From: Blepharisma stoltei
Lineage: Eukaryota; Ciliophora; Heterotrichea; Heterotrichida; Blepharismidae
NCBI GenBank assembly: GCA_914767885.1
Contig: CAJZBQ010000043.1
Span: 434,001-498,000 of the forward strand
DNA length: 64,000 bases
Reading direction: 5' to 3'
Shown here: positions 1 through 10,772 of the stretch, piece by piece
Layout of the letters: each line of letters starts with the position of its first letter
How positions within the stretch are numbered: position 1 is the first letter of the stretch
Notes under the pieces: model-generated
Told to the model about the DNA's origin: nothing
The model's database searches: none
Seen by the model: only the letters and a program-made list of their open reading frames with translations
Program-made: the position numbers and the translations under genes

Positions 1-960
1 TAAAGCAAGTAAGATGACTTCATAATATTATTAGATATGTCATTTATATTAAAGAAATAAGTGTATTTTAGAAGCTGCATGCCAATAATAAAATATATTG
101 CACTATAAATATCTCTTGCTTGATGTAATATTTAGTATTTAAGCTTCAATATGTGGAGACCAAAACTTAATTTTGAAAGATTTATAGTTCTTTTTGCCTT
201 AAAAATCTCATTAAATTGTATATTGTGGTAAAAAGAAAGATATTTCTGATAAAAACGCCATTTATCCTTTTTCATTGAAACTTCATGATTAATTAACTAA
301 ACTATTTCATCTTTATATTTTAAAAAAAGAAGGATATGCAGTATAAATCATTTTTATCCATATTTTTAAAAAAAAGAAAAGATAACAAAAAACTCGTTGA
401 AATTGATACTAAAATTAAGAATTTTAATATCTGATATGTTTTAATATTGGATTACAACATATTGGAATTTAATAAAGCCATAATATTAATAAAATAATTA
501 TTTTTTATTATAAATTTATATATTATTCAAGATATCAAATCCAGAAAATTAAAAGAAAAAAAGCACTATAGCAATCAAATTATCAAAATTCAGATTGAAA
601 ATCGTTAGGGTTTGAATTAAAAATTAAAAATCAACTAAAAATGGAAGGAAATGAATAAAATCGGAATTCCTAAATAAAAGATGTCTTTGCCTTTAAGGTT
701 GCATACGATTATTAAAGTCCTTCACCTTTGATATAAAAAGATGATAATATTAAGTCACACTTTTCTATCTAGTGGCAAATTAGCGAAACTAAACAAAACA
801 GAAAATGCTTTATTTAACTTCTAGTTTTATCTATTAAACTCAATTTTTGCTAACAAAAGTTTATTTAAAACTAATTAGAATTTTCTCATATCATCCATGA
901 TTTATATAATAATACACATTCATTTAATAACTCTTAAATAAATCTTAAGGTGTATAGCAT
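1..960. other. AT-rich intergenic stretch
   Basis: I see no gene, RNA or element here. The sequence is strongly AT-rich with many short A and T runs and no open frame of note under UGA=Trp. It lies downstream (3') of the leftward SPEF1 gene. Confidence 0.6.
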
Positions 961-1590
961 TTAACTCAACCCTGCTGCTTGCAACTTGCTCGTTAAAATC
1001 TGGATTTTCGAATCCTTCAGCTTGACTAGCTGCTCAAGTTTGGCAATTTTATTTTCCATAATTTCAATTGTTTCTTTAAGTTCATTTATAACTTGCTCTT
1101 TTTCTCTTACTGCCGAATTACTAGGTTGAGCTTTCACTTCAGTTGGGCTTTGGCTCTGTCCTTTAGGTTTTGCGAGTCCTTGAAGTCTTGCGCCTTGAGG
1201 AGGACTTTCATCTTGCTCAGGCTTTCTGTCTTTATATTCATTTATTTTTTCTTGAATAAGTCTAAGGACTCGTTCAATTACCTCTGGCGCACAGTTGACT
1301 ATGCTGTCAATATCACTTCTAGCTATTTGGAAACCCATCTTCCTAAACACTTTTGTATTTAAAGTGTTCCAGTTAGCCACTTTTTGCTGAACAGAATGTG
1401 CTTGAGGATAATTATGGATTTCTACGAGCTTTGGAAAGAAGTGCTTTATGGTTTCAGCCATCATAACTCCATCTGCAAAATCTCTAGTAATGTTACGCTT
1501 TGGACGGGAAAGAGGAATATCATCAACCCATTCGTATATTCTTTGGATTTCTTCTTCATCTATAGCAGGAGCTTCGATTACACGAGCCAT
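961..1590 (-). CDS. SPEF1: Sperm flagellar protein 1 (SPEF1/CLAMP), CH-like domain
   Basis: The 209-aa protein opens with a calponin-homology-like domain of the SPEF1/CLAMP type at about residues 10-115. Recognisable family strings are YEWVDDIPLSRPKRNITRDF, VHNYPQ-like EIHNYPQAHS, and NCAPEVIERVL near the domain end. The C-terminal third is a low-complexity linker followed by a predicted coiled coil (residues about 165-205) rich in Glu, Lys and Leu, which is the usual SPEF1 dimerisation segment. SPEF1 proteins bundle microtubules and sit in axonemal central pairs and cortical microtubule arrays, which fits a heavily ciliated cell. The ATG lies at the start of the domain and the stop is TAA. 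No intron or IES is evident. The divergent neighbour at 1881 starts about 290 bp away, so the two genes share an AT-rich upstream region. Confidence 0.9.
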   Translation of the reverse strand: MARVIEAPAIDEEEIQRIYEWVDDIPLSRPKRNITRDFADGVMMAETIKHFFPKLVEIHNYPQAHSVQQKVANWNTLNTKVFRKMGFQIARSDIDSIVNCAPEVIERVLRLIQEKINEYKDRKPEQDESPPQGARLQGLAKPKGQSQSPTEVKAQPSNSAVREKEQVINELKETIEIMENKIAKLEQLVKLKDSKIQILTSKLQAAGLS

Positions 1591-1880
1591 TTTAGTTTAT
1601 TTCATAACTGATAATGAGAGTAGCTAGATTATACGAAATGGAAGCTTAAATTGGATTGATTTATATTTTATTAGCAATTTTTTTAATATAACAGTCAATA
1701 AGTTCTGAATTTGTTATTTTATTTAAATAAATTGAAAAATTGCTTATTTTTATAAAATAAAAAATATAATCACATTTTTCTGGTACAATTTTCGATAATT
1801 TTTAGATGTGAATTTTTCCAAGAATTAAATCTTGTGGTAATCGCTTTCTTTGTTGGTTATAAATTTTTTATATTTAATTT

Positions 1881-3794
1881 ATGGCCAGACTTGCACTTAT
1901 CAGTAGACATATCGTTAGCTATCGAGCAAGCGTCCCTCTCTATGGGGTGATTTTGATTGAAGATGAAGAAATTGATGATATCGTCATTGTCGATGAAAAT
2001 ATTCCAGTCCAAGCTTTACTTTCGAAATTTCGAGATTGGAATCCTTTAAACTACGAAAACCAATACATTTCTCCAGGAATTATTGATATAGGCGTTCGTG
2101 CTGAGTGGGAAGGCAAAACTAACATCACTCAAATGGCTGCTTCTGGTGGTGTTACCTTCCTTTTGCAGGAAAAATCAATATGTAACGAGGAAAATGAACC
2201 CTCCACATTTAAACTTTATTGTGACGTTGGACAAATTATCCGTATTGACTCAACAAATTTCAATGATATAACTGCGCTTAGACATTCAGGAGCTTTTGCA
2301 TTTAAAGGGTATTTATACCCACCAAGCTGGATGGTTCCTGCTCTCCCTGATGATTTGCCAGCTGTTTTTTCAAATATCAGTGAAATTGGAGTGCCTTTGA
2401 TAATCGATTCTTCGTTGCCGCAAACAAGGATGCTGTTTATGGCTTCTCCATGTAGACACTTAAACTTAAAAGACAGACTGGTGACCGAAATTAAGAATGA
2501 GAATGAATTTTTTGCTGCTGCATTTCCTGACTCTACTAATCCAGTTCTTTCTGATGAAGAGGACGAAGAAATAATGGTCCCACAGCAAAAAAATAAAAGA
2601 ACAAGGTCTAATTGTATTAAATGCTCCGTAAGGTTTTCAGGACAGTTTCCAAATGAAGTGAGGATGTCTCGACCAGTCGAAGCCTTAAAAAAACTTATAG
2701 AAAATCCAATGCTAGAAAGAAGCCGAACAGGCTATATAACAAAAAATCGCCGAAGATCCAGTTATCATGATATATACGAAGATTTAGATTATCGAGTAAA
2801 AATAAATGAAGCCAACATAGCAGCACTTATTAAAGCTGAGCAGAAATCCTACGAAAACGCTGGGAAAACCGTTTTTTCTAAATCCATAAATCGACAGCGT
2901 AGCAGTTCTTTTAATGAATTTAAATACAGAGAGCCTGAAGAAACTCAGCCAATGACAGCTCGCCAAAAAAGGCTAAAAGGGAAAAGACCAATCCCATTAA
3001 GCACTAACAATGAAGAATTCATTGATTCTCAAAAAGACCGTCAATATTTAAATCACCTTGTAAATATTCCTGACAAATGGGAAGCCAAAGGTGTTGAAAA
3101 AGTCCTTGAAATTCTACAAGCAGAAACCTGCAAGGTTCATTTTTCTAATTTATCCTCAGCTAGTGCTATAAATAAAATCCGACAACAAAAAAAGCATATA
3201 GAAAATGTGACTTGTGAGACGGCTCCTCATTATTTGTGCTTTAATGACCAGGATATCAGAGATGGGGATACGAGGTTTAAGGACTACCCTCCAATTAGGA
3301 GTAAAGAAAACTCTCAGCTGTTGTGGGATTTGCTGAAGATGAAAGCGATCGATGTAATTTCGTCTCATCATGCTACAATACCAATTGATTATAAAAATAT
3401 TGATAATGGGAGCTTTAAAAAAGCACTCAATGGAGTAAATGGGCTAGGTTTTGCAATGCAAGCAATCTGGACTGGTCTTTGTACGCCTTCAAGCACAGTG
3501 TCTCAAAGAGAGCATTATATAGTCAGGCTTTCCAAGTGGTTTTCATTGCATCCTGCAAAGCTACTAGGAATTAATCATAGAAGAGGAAGCATTGATAGAG
3601 GAAAATTCGCTGATCTTATTATATGGGATCCGTATGAGCATGTCCATGGAAACTCGAATTCTGCTTATAAGGAAAGTTGCATTTACCAGGGGAAGAAATT
3701 ATTAGGAAAAATTTCAAAGGTTTATCTTCGAGGAAAAGTTGTGTATAATGAAGGAAACTTTTATAGCCACGGAGCAAGGTTGTCAGGTATATAA
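1881..3794 (+). CDS. Allantoinase/dihydropyrimidinase-like amidohydrolase, probably catalytically dead
   Basis: A 637-aa uninterrupted frame with a cyclic amidohydrolase fold. An N-terminal beta-sandwich is followed by YISPGIIDIG (about residues 62-72). The C-terminal half has CETAPHYL, YPPIRSKENS, VISSHHAT, WFSLHPAKLLGI and GKFADLIIWDPYE, the order seen in allantoinases and dihydropyrimidinases. A disordered Lys/Ser/Glu-rich insert of roughly 170 residues separates the halves. The metal-binding His-x-His normally following the first strand is replaced by G-V-R, the His of the next metal motif reads Asn (FSNLSSA), and the usual S-D-H Asp is His (SSHHAT). Only the PHYL His is kept. Family knowledge says these residues hold the two zinc ions, so the protein is inferred to be a pseudoenzyme, comparable in logic to CRMP-type dihydropyrimidinase relatives. 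The ATG follows an AT-rich leader directly. Confidence 0.8.
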   Translation: MARLALISRHIVSYRASVPLYGVILIEDEEIDDIVIVDENIPVQALLSKFRDWNPLNYENQYISPGIIDIGVRAEWEGKTNITQMAASGGVTFLLQEKSICNEENEPSTFKLYCDVGQIIRIDSTNFNDITALRHSGAFAFKGYLYPPSWMVPALPDDLPAVFSNISEIGVPLIIDSSLPQTRMLFMASPCRHLNLKDRLVTEIKNENEFFAAAFPDSTNPVLSDEEDEEIMVPQQKNKRTRSNCIKCSVRFSGQFPNEVRMSRPVEALKKLIENPMLERSRTGYITKNRRRSSYHDIYEDLDYRVKINEANIAALIKAEQKSYENAGKTVFSKSINRQRSSSFNEFKYREPEETQPMTARQKRLKGKRPIPLSTNNEEFIDSQKDRQYLNHLVNIPDKWEAKGVEKVLEILQAETCKVHFSNLSSASAINKIRQQKKHIENVTCETAPHYLCFNDQDIRDGDTRFKDYPPIRSKENSQLLWDLLKMKAIDVISSHHATIPIDYKNIDNGSFKKALNGVNGLGFAMQAIWTGLCTPSSTVSQREHYIVRLSKWFSLHPAKLLGINHRRGSIDRGKFADLIIWDPYEHVHGNSNSAYKESCIYQGKKLLGKISKVYLRGKVVYNEGNFYSHGARLSGI

Positions 3795-3837
3795 ATATCT
3801 TAAAATGTATTTAATTATTTTGCTGGAAAATTAATAT

Positions 3838-6800
3838 TTAAAGATAAGGAAATTTATTCTTCCGTGCTACATTGAGATCAAATTTTTCTATTATAGTATC
3901 AGAACTGTGACGATAAGATCGATTCATCTGTCTTTTTGGTGTTTGGCGAGTACTTGGAGTTAGTATTGCTAGATTTTTAGGAAATATTTCCATTGTATTT
4001 GGAGGTTTTGGAGAAAAAGATTGTGTAACAAATTTGCCTCGAAGGAAAGAATTTTTTTCTGAGCTTCTATCAGATGAGGTTACGCTTGTGTTATGTAAGC
4101 CCTGAAGCCTTAAAATTCTATATTTTACATATTTGATGTGCTTGATCATAAGGCACCAAATTTCTGGCAAATTCTCTTCTAATGAGTATCCAGAACCCAA
4201 TCTTCTTGCTGATTCTGATTTTATTTTTATCATTATTTGTTCTCATTTTTGGATTAAACGTTGTGGTATTTTTTTCTTAGTCCTCTTCTCTGCAATTATT
4301 TCAGGAAATGCCACTTCTTGAGGAATTCCTAGAATCACAACACTTATTCCCTTTTGATACTTTTGCTGAAGTAAGCTTATAATTGCTCTTTTTTGGGTTT
4401 CATATTTTTCTGTTCCCAAAAGCCCTCTTAGGTGCTGAGAAATTTCATCATTTTCGCCCTCTTGAACCCTTCTATTTATAATATCAGCCCAAACCCGATT
4501 GGATTCTTCTAGTCCAACTTTTTTGTATCCTTTTTTCTGTGCTTCAATCGCAAATTCTGCGTTAAATCTCTGATAAGCTTCTTCTACTCTGTTATTAATT
4601 TTTTTTACCCAATCTATCAAAGTGCTTGGCTTATTAATACTTGCAGGATTCTCTATTTTTTCAGTAGCAGATGTACTTAATTTCCCAAGAACTCCAGAAG
4701 ATACTACAGATTGATTCGCTCTTGAGCCTCTTGTGAGCGAGTTTTGTGTGTCTTTTCTTTCTTTGTTCCTTTTTTCCATCATGATAAGCCCTTTGATCAT
4801 ATTTCCATACGAAGCATTTAAGTTATCTAGCTTTGTTTCTCCATCAGTTTGTACAGAAATTTCTGATTTTTCAGAGAAAAAATCTCTTAGAGCTGAAAAA
4901 ATTTTTTCTTGTAATGATAATCCTTGGGAAAGCTCAATTTCTAATAAATGACTAAGCTTTAATTCTTGAGAATTTATGTTTAACTCACTTAATTTTTCTG
5001 AGCTGTAGTGAGATAGAATTTTGAATAATTTTTCTTTAAAAAATTTTATTGAGTCAGGAGTTTCTGTTCTATTATCATATATAGAAGATGTATAAGTGGA
5101 ATTTTTTGAATAATTACTGTCTTTAGATTCTTTTTTAGTAGTAATTTCAATCTTAAGTGGAGATGGCAATTCATCACTAGATTTAACAACATTATCAAAT
5201 TTGTCAAGACTGGCCGGAGAAGGTAGCTCGTCTTGAGGCATAACAATTTTAGGAACAATTTCTGTCTCATTTTTTATTTCTTTTACATTTTCTTCTTCTG
5301 GTTTTATATCTTTTATGGTTTCATCTATAGTCTCGACCTTAATATCTGGAACTTCTTCTACCTTAACTATTATTGGTGAATTTTCATGAATTGTTTTTTC
5401 TTCTATTTTTTCAAGGTTTTGACTCTGAGGTCTTATATCTTCTTTTGGAATAATTTTTCTTTCTAAGATTTCTTTCTTTTTTTCAATCTTTATGATTTCT
5501 TTTTCAGTCTTTATTGCTGGACTATTAATAGTTAGCGGAAGGCTTTCAGTGTGCCTGAATATGCTTTCTTGCTCTTTTTTGGGATCTAAAATATCTTCAG
5601 GGGTGAATTCTTGATTTGTTATATTTTCTGGTGATGGGGAATTGTCTATTAACTTTTGGCTGGCTTCTTTTTCTTTTTGGCGGATTAGTGAGTTTGATTT
5701 TAAATTAATGTCTTCTCTTCTAACCATAAGCGTATTTTGTTTTTTATAAGGTATAGGAGATTCGTCCAGTTTTGGTGTTTGAGCACTTTGTCCTTTGATA
5801 ACTGTAGATCTTCTTGGCTTTAAAATTTTTTTTGTTTCAGTCTTTTCTGGCTTAGCTAGTTTTTCTTGCCTTATTTTTTCTGACTCCAAATATACTTCAT
5901 CAATTTTACAATTAAAAATGCCACTTAGAAATAGGGTTCAGGTCCTGGGCTCAGTGAGAGAAGATCGCGACTTCTTGAGGGTCTTGGCTGAAGAGAATGG
6001 GTCTATACTGTGTTTGGTGTATATCAGAAAGGTCATAAAAGGCTAGGGGACAGAAGCAGTTTTTGAACGATTAGGCCGGCCCACCACCTATTATGCCTTG
6101 CTATTATTGTAGGAGGCTTTTGGCATTTGGAGAAATTCTCCACATGCCAGAAATACTTCCACATGTGAAGCTAGTATATCTCTCAGCTTTCACATGTGGA
6201 AGTATTTCTGGCATGGGGAATTTCTCCACATGCCAGAAGCCTCCCACAATTATAGCAAGGCGCTATACCATTATTCGGGGCTGTAGTCCAAGCTGAGGCC
6301 AAGAAGCACGGACTTAAAGAGTTATCATAAACTTAAACTCATCAATCTTAACGTCTTCTAATATTTTTCCAATTTCAGCAGAAATTTCTTTATTTTCTAT
6401 TTTACTCGAAATATTCCCAACACTTTCTTTAAGCTCTGTCAATTTACCTATTAAATATTCTTGTGCTTTCCTTTCAGCTTTAGAAATACCTTTCATATTT
6501 TCTTCTAAGTTTTCATAATTTTCTTTCTCAACTAAATCAGCTAATTTTTCTTTTTCTATTTCTTTTATAGGAGCAAGATCTATAATTGTAGTAAACGTCT
6601 CTTTCAAAGCATTTAAATTATTTTTAGTAGCAGCCTGTGAAGCAGTTAGCTCTTTTAAATTTTGATTTGCTACTTGGATTCTTGTTTCAAAGCCTTTAAT
6701 AGTTTTATCAGACTGCATTATCTTTTTTTCCAGAATCGTCCTAGCAGCTATTAAATTTTGTATTTTCTTTTGTGCGGAAGGCAAATCAGTAACTTTTTCA

Positions 6801-7869
6801 TCATTATTTGCGGCGGTTAAAATAGCTTCTTCTCTTAAATAGTTTTCAATTTCTCCACTTAACTTATCTTGATAGCACATCATAATTCTATCATATTCTT
6901 CTCTGTTTTTTGACACAATTTCTTTTTCTTTTTCTTCCAGCTTATGTATTTTAATTCCTGCTTTTTCTTTTACCCATGCAAATTTATACATATATTTAGT
7001 TTCTACCTCAATTAACTGATTTTTTGCATTTTCAATAGCATCAACAAACTCTTTTTCAACTTCCACATGTCTTTCCCATGCATCATGGCTTATATCTCTA
7101 ATGTCTAAATAAAATGGTAAATCATAATTATTCATTTCAGTCAATTTCTCGACGAGTTTGTCACTGCTCAAAACTTTTTCTTCAGCAATTTCTTTTTTCA
7201 TGCCTTCTGGCAAAATACTTTGATTTTTTTCTATTTCTTGTTTTGCGTATTCCTTGAAAATTTCTGTAATTATCGAGACTTTGTCTTGAAGTTTTTCATA
7301 ATTTTTTGTCATCAGTTTTTGTTCAGATTTGTTTACTATGGTTTTGTAGCCGTTTGAAGCTGATGGAAGAGCGTGGTTAGTAAAATCTGTTTGGGAGGTT
7401 GATAGGGTAGATCTGGTTAAATATTCACCAAATTTCTGCTTGACTAGAAATTCTGTTATAGCCCGTTCCCGGCTATAGATCGGGCTTAGCCAATCTTTGC
7501 CGGCAAACTCGGGGGTTGTCTCCGTCACTTTGATGTGACGAGTCAACTCCCCAAGTTGGCAAATCGCCATATAGCGGCTATTTGCCAACTCGGGAAGTTG
7601 ATTCGTCACCTCAAAGTGACGGAGACAACCCCCCGAGTTTGCCAGCAAAGATTGGCTAAGCCCGATCTATAGCCGGGAACGGGCTATATAATGGGATGCA
7701 GTTTTGCTACAGCTTCTAATATAATTGATTGGATAGATTTTAATTTAAGCATGCGATTTATTAGAAACTTGCGAGTATCTTCAGATTCAGTTATAGCTGG
7801 CTCAAAACAACTGTGGTTTTCAATCAATGAAGAGCATAAGTCTGTTATTTCTTTCTTTATTGTTTCCAT
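3838..7869 (-). CDS. Large coiled-coil protein of unknown function, interrupted by a retroposon and a palindromic IES
   Basis: I do not recognise this protein. Three coding segments (7687-7869, 6347-7456, 3838-5904) join into 3360 nt, or 1119 codons plus stop. An in-frame TGA at 4243-4245 is read as Trp, so the frame continues to TAA at 3838. Joining across 7457-7686 gives KLHPII-TEFLVKQKF, and joining across 5905-6346 gives ILEDVKIDE-VYLESEKIR. Without the second join the downstream part has no ATG start, which supports the fusion. The N-terminal half is predicted coiled coil (long Glu/Lys/Leu heptads). The middle is Glu/Pro/Ile/Lys-rich and disordered with repeated E-I-K-x-E strings. The C-terminal region around ALL-like WADIINRRVQEGENDEISQHL is more ordered. 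The length and composition suggest a cytoskeletal or basal-body protein, but that is only inference. Confidence 0.75.
5905..6346 (-). mobile_element. SINE-like retroposon in an exon (S1), target-site duplication TCATCAAT
   Basis: A 442-bp insert, GC-richer than its surroundings, lies between two copies of TCATCAAT (5897-5904 and 6339-6346; the match extends to 12 bp with one mismatch). Read on the minus strand it ends in GTGGCATTTTTAAT, close to the 3' signature shared by the other retroposons here. It has no open frame. Removing the insert with one duplication restores the host reading frame. The longer imperfect duplication contains a TA, so TA-bounded excision would give the same product. 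A separate palindromic element (6089-6267) sits inside it. Confidence 0.7.
6089..6267. mobile_element. Palindromic TA-bounded element nested in retroposon S1
   Basis: About 179 bp folding into one long imperfect hairpin. The left arm TATTATGCCTTGCTATTATT pairs with the right arm ending GGCGCTATA, and the centre contains TTCCACATGTGAAGC facing GCTTTCACATGTGGAA. It is flanked by TA. Removing it joins the two halves of the surrounding retroposon, so it is a later insertion into a former insertion. Confidence 0.65.
7457..7686. mobile_element. 230-bp palindromic IES in an exon
   Basis: The ends are TATAGCCCGTTCCCGGCTAT and its near-exact inverse, and almost the whole element is palindromic around 7565-7580, with repeated GTCACTTTGATGTGAC-type sub-palindromes. 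It is much more GC-rich than the host gene. The two flanking coding frames are out of phase in the genomic sequence. Deletion of 230 bp (equivalently 7459-7688), leaving TA, brings them into phase, giving KLHPIITEFL. Confidence 0.85.
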
Positions 7870-8157
7870 TTATTAGCTATTTAAATATTCCTAGGCTAAG
7901 TCTCAATTTGAACATTTTTATATAAATTTGCTGATAAATCAGAAAATAAAATATTGCAACCCGCTTGACAGAATTAATTATTTCGATATCTCTAAACCAC
8001 AATATGAAGAGCCTTACCATTTAATTGTAGAATTTCCTGGAATATTTAAATCATTTTTCTTTGTTAATAAGGTTGTCATCATATGATTCTCTTTTTTAAA
8101 ACTAATCATCAAAATGCAAATATCTATATAGCAATTGTATTATTTAATATTAATTAT

Positions 8158-8646
8158 ATGCAAAACACAAACCTAATACTGCAAGCAAAGAATATCCTTG
8201 GCTTTGAATACAATCCTGAAGATCCAGGTCTTCAAGGTAGCTTATTTGAAAGAATTATTAAAGAGTATCCAGATCTACCAGACGGAAAACAATCATTAAG
8301 AATTGATCTTTCTAGATACTTAGTTTTGCTTTACTCACAGTTCACAATCAGATGTGAACCTGAATTATCTCAGGCTGAACAATTTCAATGTTTAAGATTC
8401 CTTGCAAGGGTTAATGAAAGGATTGAATATGGCAATTTTGAAATGAATTATAATGAACGCCTATTTAGATACAAAACAAGCCAATCTTTTCCTGGAGTAA
8501 GAGACGCGAGCCCTGCTATTGCTTATATGGCAACTCTACATGAAAAATTAATCAGGCAACTCTTCAAAGTTAATATAAGAGAGCTGGATGACGACGATTA
8601 TTTTAATCGCCAAGTAGATGCTGTCCTTTCTACAGAAAATAAGTAA
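8158..8646 (+). CDS. YbjN-like domain protein (tentative)
   Basis: A 162-aa frame from ATG 8158. An in-frame upstream ATG at 8083 would add a hydrophobic 25-residue segment, but the shorter start sits after an AT-rich leader and begins the conserved part. The region FLARVNERIEYGNFEMNYNE followed by LFRYKTSQSF resembles the YbjN / type-III-chaperone-like fold, where a hydrophobic strand, an N-x-R/N-x-x-L-x-Y-G-N-F-E turn and an acidic strand occur in that order. The function of YbjN-like proteins in ciliates is not known to me. Low sequence similarity means another alpha/beta fold is possible. The gene is convergent with the split gene at 8854-10367, and a palindromic element lies between them. 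Confidence 0.5.
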   Translation: MQNTNLILQAKNILGFEYNPEDPGLQGSLFERIIKEYPDLPDGKQSLRIDLSRYLVLLYSQFTIRCEPELSQAEQFQCLRFLARVNERIEYGNFEMNYNERLFRYKTSQSFPGVRDASPAIAYMATLHEKLIRQLFKVNIRELDDDDYFNRQVDAVLSTENK

Positions 8647-8674
8647 TTGCAAGTGTTCTCAGTTTAAATTATAT

Positions 8675-8847
8675 TATACTCTTTTGGCTATATTTAATAA
8701 AAAGGGTCCACTTGTGGGTTCGAACTTGAAGTGTGAAATAGCGTTCCACATATGGATTCTGCATGCTGACATACAGAATGCTATTCCACATGTCAAGTTC
8801 GAATCCACAAGTGGACGCATTTTACTAAATTATGCCAAAAGACTATA
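8675..8847. mobile_element. Palindromic element between convergent genes
   Basis: Inverted ends TATACTCTTTTGGC (8675-8688) and GCCAAAAGACTATA (8834-8847). Internal arms continue as TCCACTTGTGG...CCACAAGTGGA and GGTTCGAACTT...AAGTTCGAATC, so most of the 173 bp forms one hairpin. It is TA-flanked and lies 30 bp past the stop of the YbjN-like gene and 6 bp before the stop of the next gene. It looks like an intergenic member of the palindromic IES class. Confidence 0.7.
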
Positions 8848-8853
8848 TCATTA

Positions 8854-10367
8854 TTATTTGATTCTTCTGAAAACTTCTCTTGGGAAAGCTCCATGATTAG
8901 GAGTGCTTGGCGATTTTGGCCTAAAAGTAAAAAGCTCATCGTCGTCCTTTTTTAACCCTTTCAAGTTCAAAGAGAAATCAGCTGTATTTTCTTTATGTGC
9001 TGAACCATGACTTATCACAATATTTCTTTTTCTCGGTGTAGCCGACCTTCTTGCACTTAATTGCCTTATTTTTCTTTCTTTTTCAAGATGAGTTACTGCT
9101 TCTTGAAACAGTTTTAAAGGGCTATTTGAGGTTTTGGATTTTGATTTCATCCCTTCTATCATGTCTTCTTGTTGAGCTAGCTTGATTTTAAGCTTGTTTT
9201 GTTCAGTAATAAGGTGGTTGCATAATTTATTTAGGTAGTCGATTTCGTTGTAATTTGAATTATCAATGGTTTTGTGGGCTCTATTGACAGTAAATTTTAG
9301 TCTGTTGTGAATTATGGAATTTTGATCATACGTTGAACTGATTTGTGGAGGAAAATTTTCATCATTAAGCTCTTAATTTAACTTAAGTTAATTATAAACA
9401 GAGAAGCTCGAACCTTATTTTTACGCAATCACAGAGGATCTCCGATACGTGTCTTCCACCAATGACAGTAGTGTCTCCTCCTTGCCTTTCGGCTTCAATA
9501 TTAAGTGGACAGTCTTCGGATTTGTGCAGCCTTGCTTGAGGCTGTTGGGTGAAAATAAGGGGTGTCCACACAAAAATCCAAAAAAATGGAATTTCTGGGC
9601 CGACTTATGGCAAAAGGGAAAATATAGAGGTTTCCTCTATATAGCGCTGAAAGCGCAGACATTTTCCCAGGAGCTTTCCAAGTTCGTCGGACCAAATCGC
9701 TTTTTGGTCCGACCCAGGCATTGATTTGGTGCAACCAACCGATAAATTCCGATCAGAATTTATCGGCCTTACAGCGCCAAACATAGGAAACTCCTATACA
9801 TAGCCAGGGCGTAACTCCTGGTTTCACGCAATGAAGTGTCCGATTTGTATAGGATTTCTGTAGACGCTGCTGTGTGACCCCTTTCCAACTTCCTTGCCAC
9901 CCTTCCCTTGAGGTAAAACCATCTTTGAAACTGGACTTGGGCTAAGCTCTGGTACGTCAAGAATTGCTTATCTAGCATTGCTATCCATTTCTTGGATAAA
10001 AAAAAATTTGCGGATATGATTAAATATATACTCGAAGGCAGTTGGCGTAGCCGACCGCGAAGTGATAAGATGCCATATCTAATTATTCATCATTAATGTC
10101 ATCGTTTATATCTCGTAGCTCTTTTTCAAGCTTTCTTGAAGAAAGAGCTGAGTGGCTTGGCTCTGTATTTACAATGCGACTCATTGGGCTGATACTGTTA
10201 CTTCTGGGCCCAGCTGACATTGGAAACCCTTTTATTCGTTGAGGTTTTGAAAAGTCGCATATTTGGGATTTGAAGATAATTTTTGGGTCAATTTTTTTAT
10301 AGGTTTGGCTTGATTTAGGTGTAGTCAAGATAGATGGATCTTGATGATAACTTAAGTTCATGTTCAA
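8854..10367 (-). CDS. Unknown protein split by a 728-bp retroposon
   Basis: Two coding segments, 10097-10367 and 8854-9368, join to 786 nt (261 aa). Neither is a plausible gene alone: the 5' piece stops three bases into the insert, and the 3' piece has no ATG before residue MIEGMK although its frame is open up to the insert. The join reads RDINDDINDE-NFPPQISS. The protein is Ser/Lys/Asn-rich with a central heptad-like stretch (YLNKLCNHLITEQNKLKIKL), then basic segments ARRSATPRKR and FTFRPKSPSTPN that look like phosphorylation or microtubule-binding linkers. No domain is recognised. A small cytoskeletal or basal-body protein is possible but unproven. Confidence 0.7.
9369..10096 (+). mobile_element. 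SINE-like retroposon in an exon (S2), target-site duplication TTCATCATTAA
   Basis: 728 bp including one of two identical 11-bp copies (9358-9368 and 10086-10096). The body is GC-rich and non-coding, and its plus-strand 3' end reads GATGCCATATCTAATTA. Its interior resembles S5 (32418-32965, opposite strand; shared GGTGTCC/GTTGTCC-x-CACAAAAA and CTGG-CCGACT segments) and S9 (shared CTCCTCCTTGCCTT). This is the longest copy of the family here. Removing it with one duplication restores the host frame. The duplication includes a TA. Confidence 0.8.
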
Positions 10368-10772
10368 ATAATGATAATAATTGAAAACTATTGAATTAAT
10401 GGAAAATATTCAAAAGAAAAAGAAAATCAGGAAATAAGGGAATGGAGGAAAGAATAAGATATCAAAAACAAATAATTTTGTGATTATAATTTAATTAAAA
10501 GCATTTCTATTAATTTGAACATATACCAGCAAAAACAGAAAGAGTGAATTTAGCAACAAGGGAGGTAAACTATGGAGTTAAAATAATTATTTGATGATTG
10601 AGTACATAATTTCAGCCCAAACAATGAGAAATAAGTGACTTATTTGAATCAAATATTTCAATAATTCTATGATTAATTTGCAAACACCATTGGCTGCTTT
10701 GGCACATTTCTAAACTTTTTAATTAAATAGTTTTTACTTATGCTTTAATTTATGCTAGCCAAGTCATGTGTA
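10368..10772. other. AT-rich intergenic stretch
   Basis: I see no gene or repeat. This is the upstream region of the split gene and the downstream region of GOT1. Confidence 0.5.

Noticed and set aside
3838-5889. Two separate genes split by TGA at 4243-4245
   Set aside because: The two frames are continuous if UGA is Trp, and many conserved Trp positions elsewhere in the window are TGA.
9449-9978. Protein-coding frames of 70-100 codons inside the retroposons
   Set aside because: The frames are not conserved between copies S2, S5, S8 and S9 and differ in strand; they are chance frames in GC-richer DNA.
9369-10096. Long introns explaining the retroposon-interrupted genes
   Set aside because: Verified introns here are 15-16 nt, the inserts have target-site duplications, and GT-AG borders do not fit the joins.
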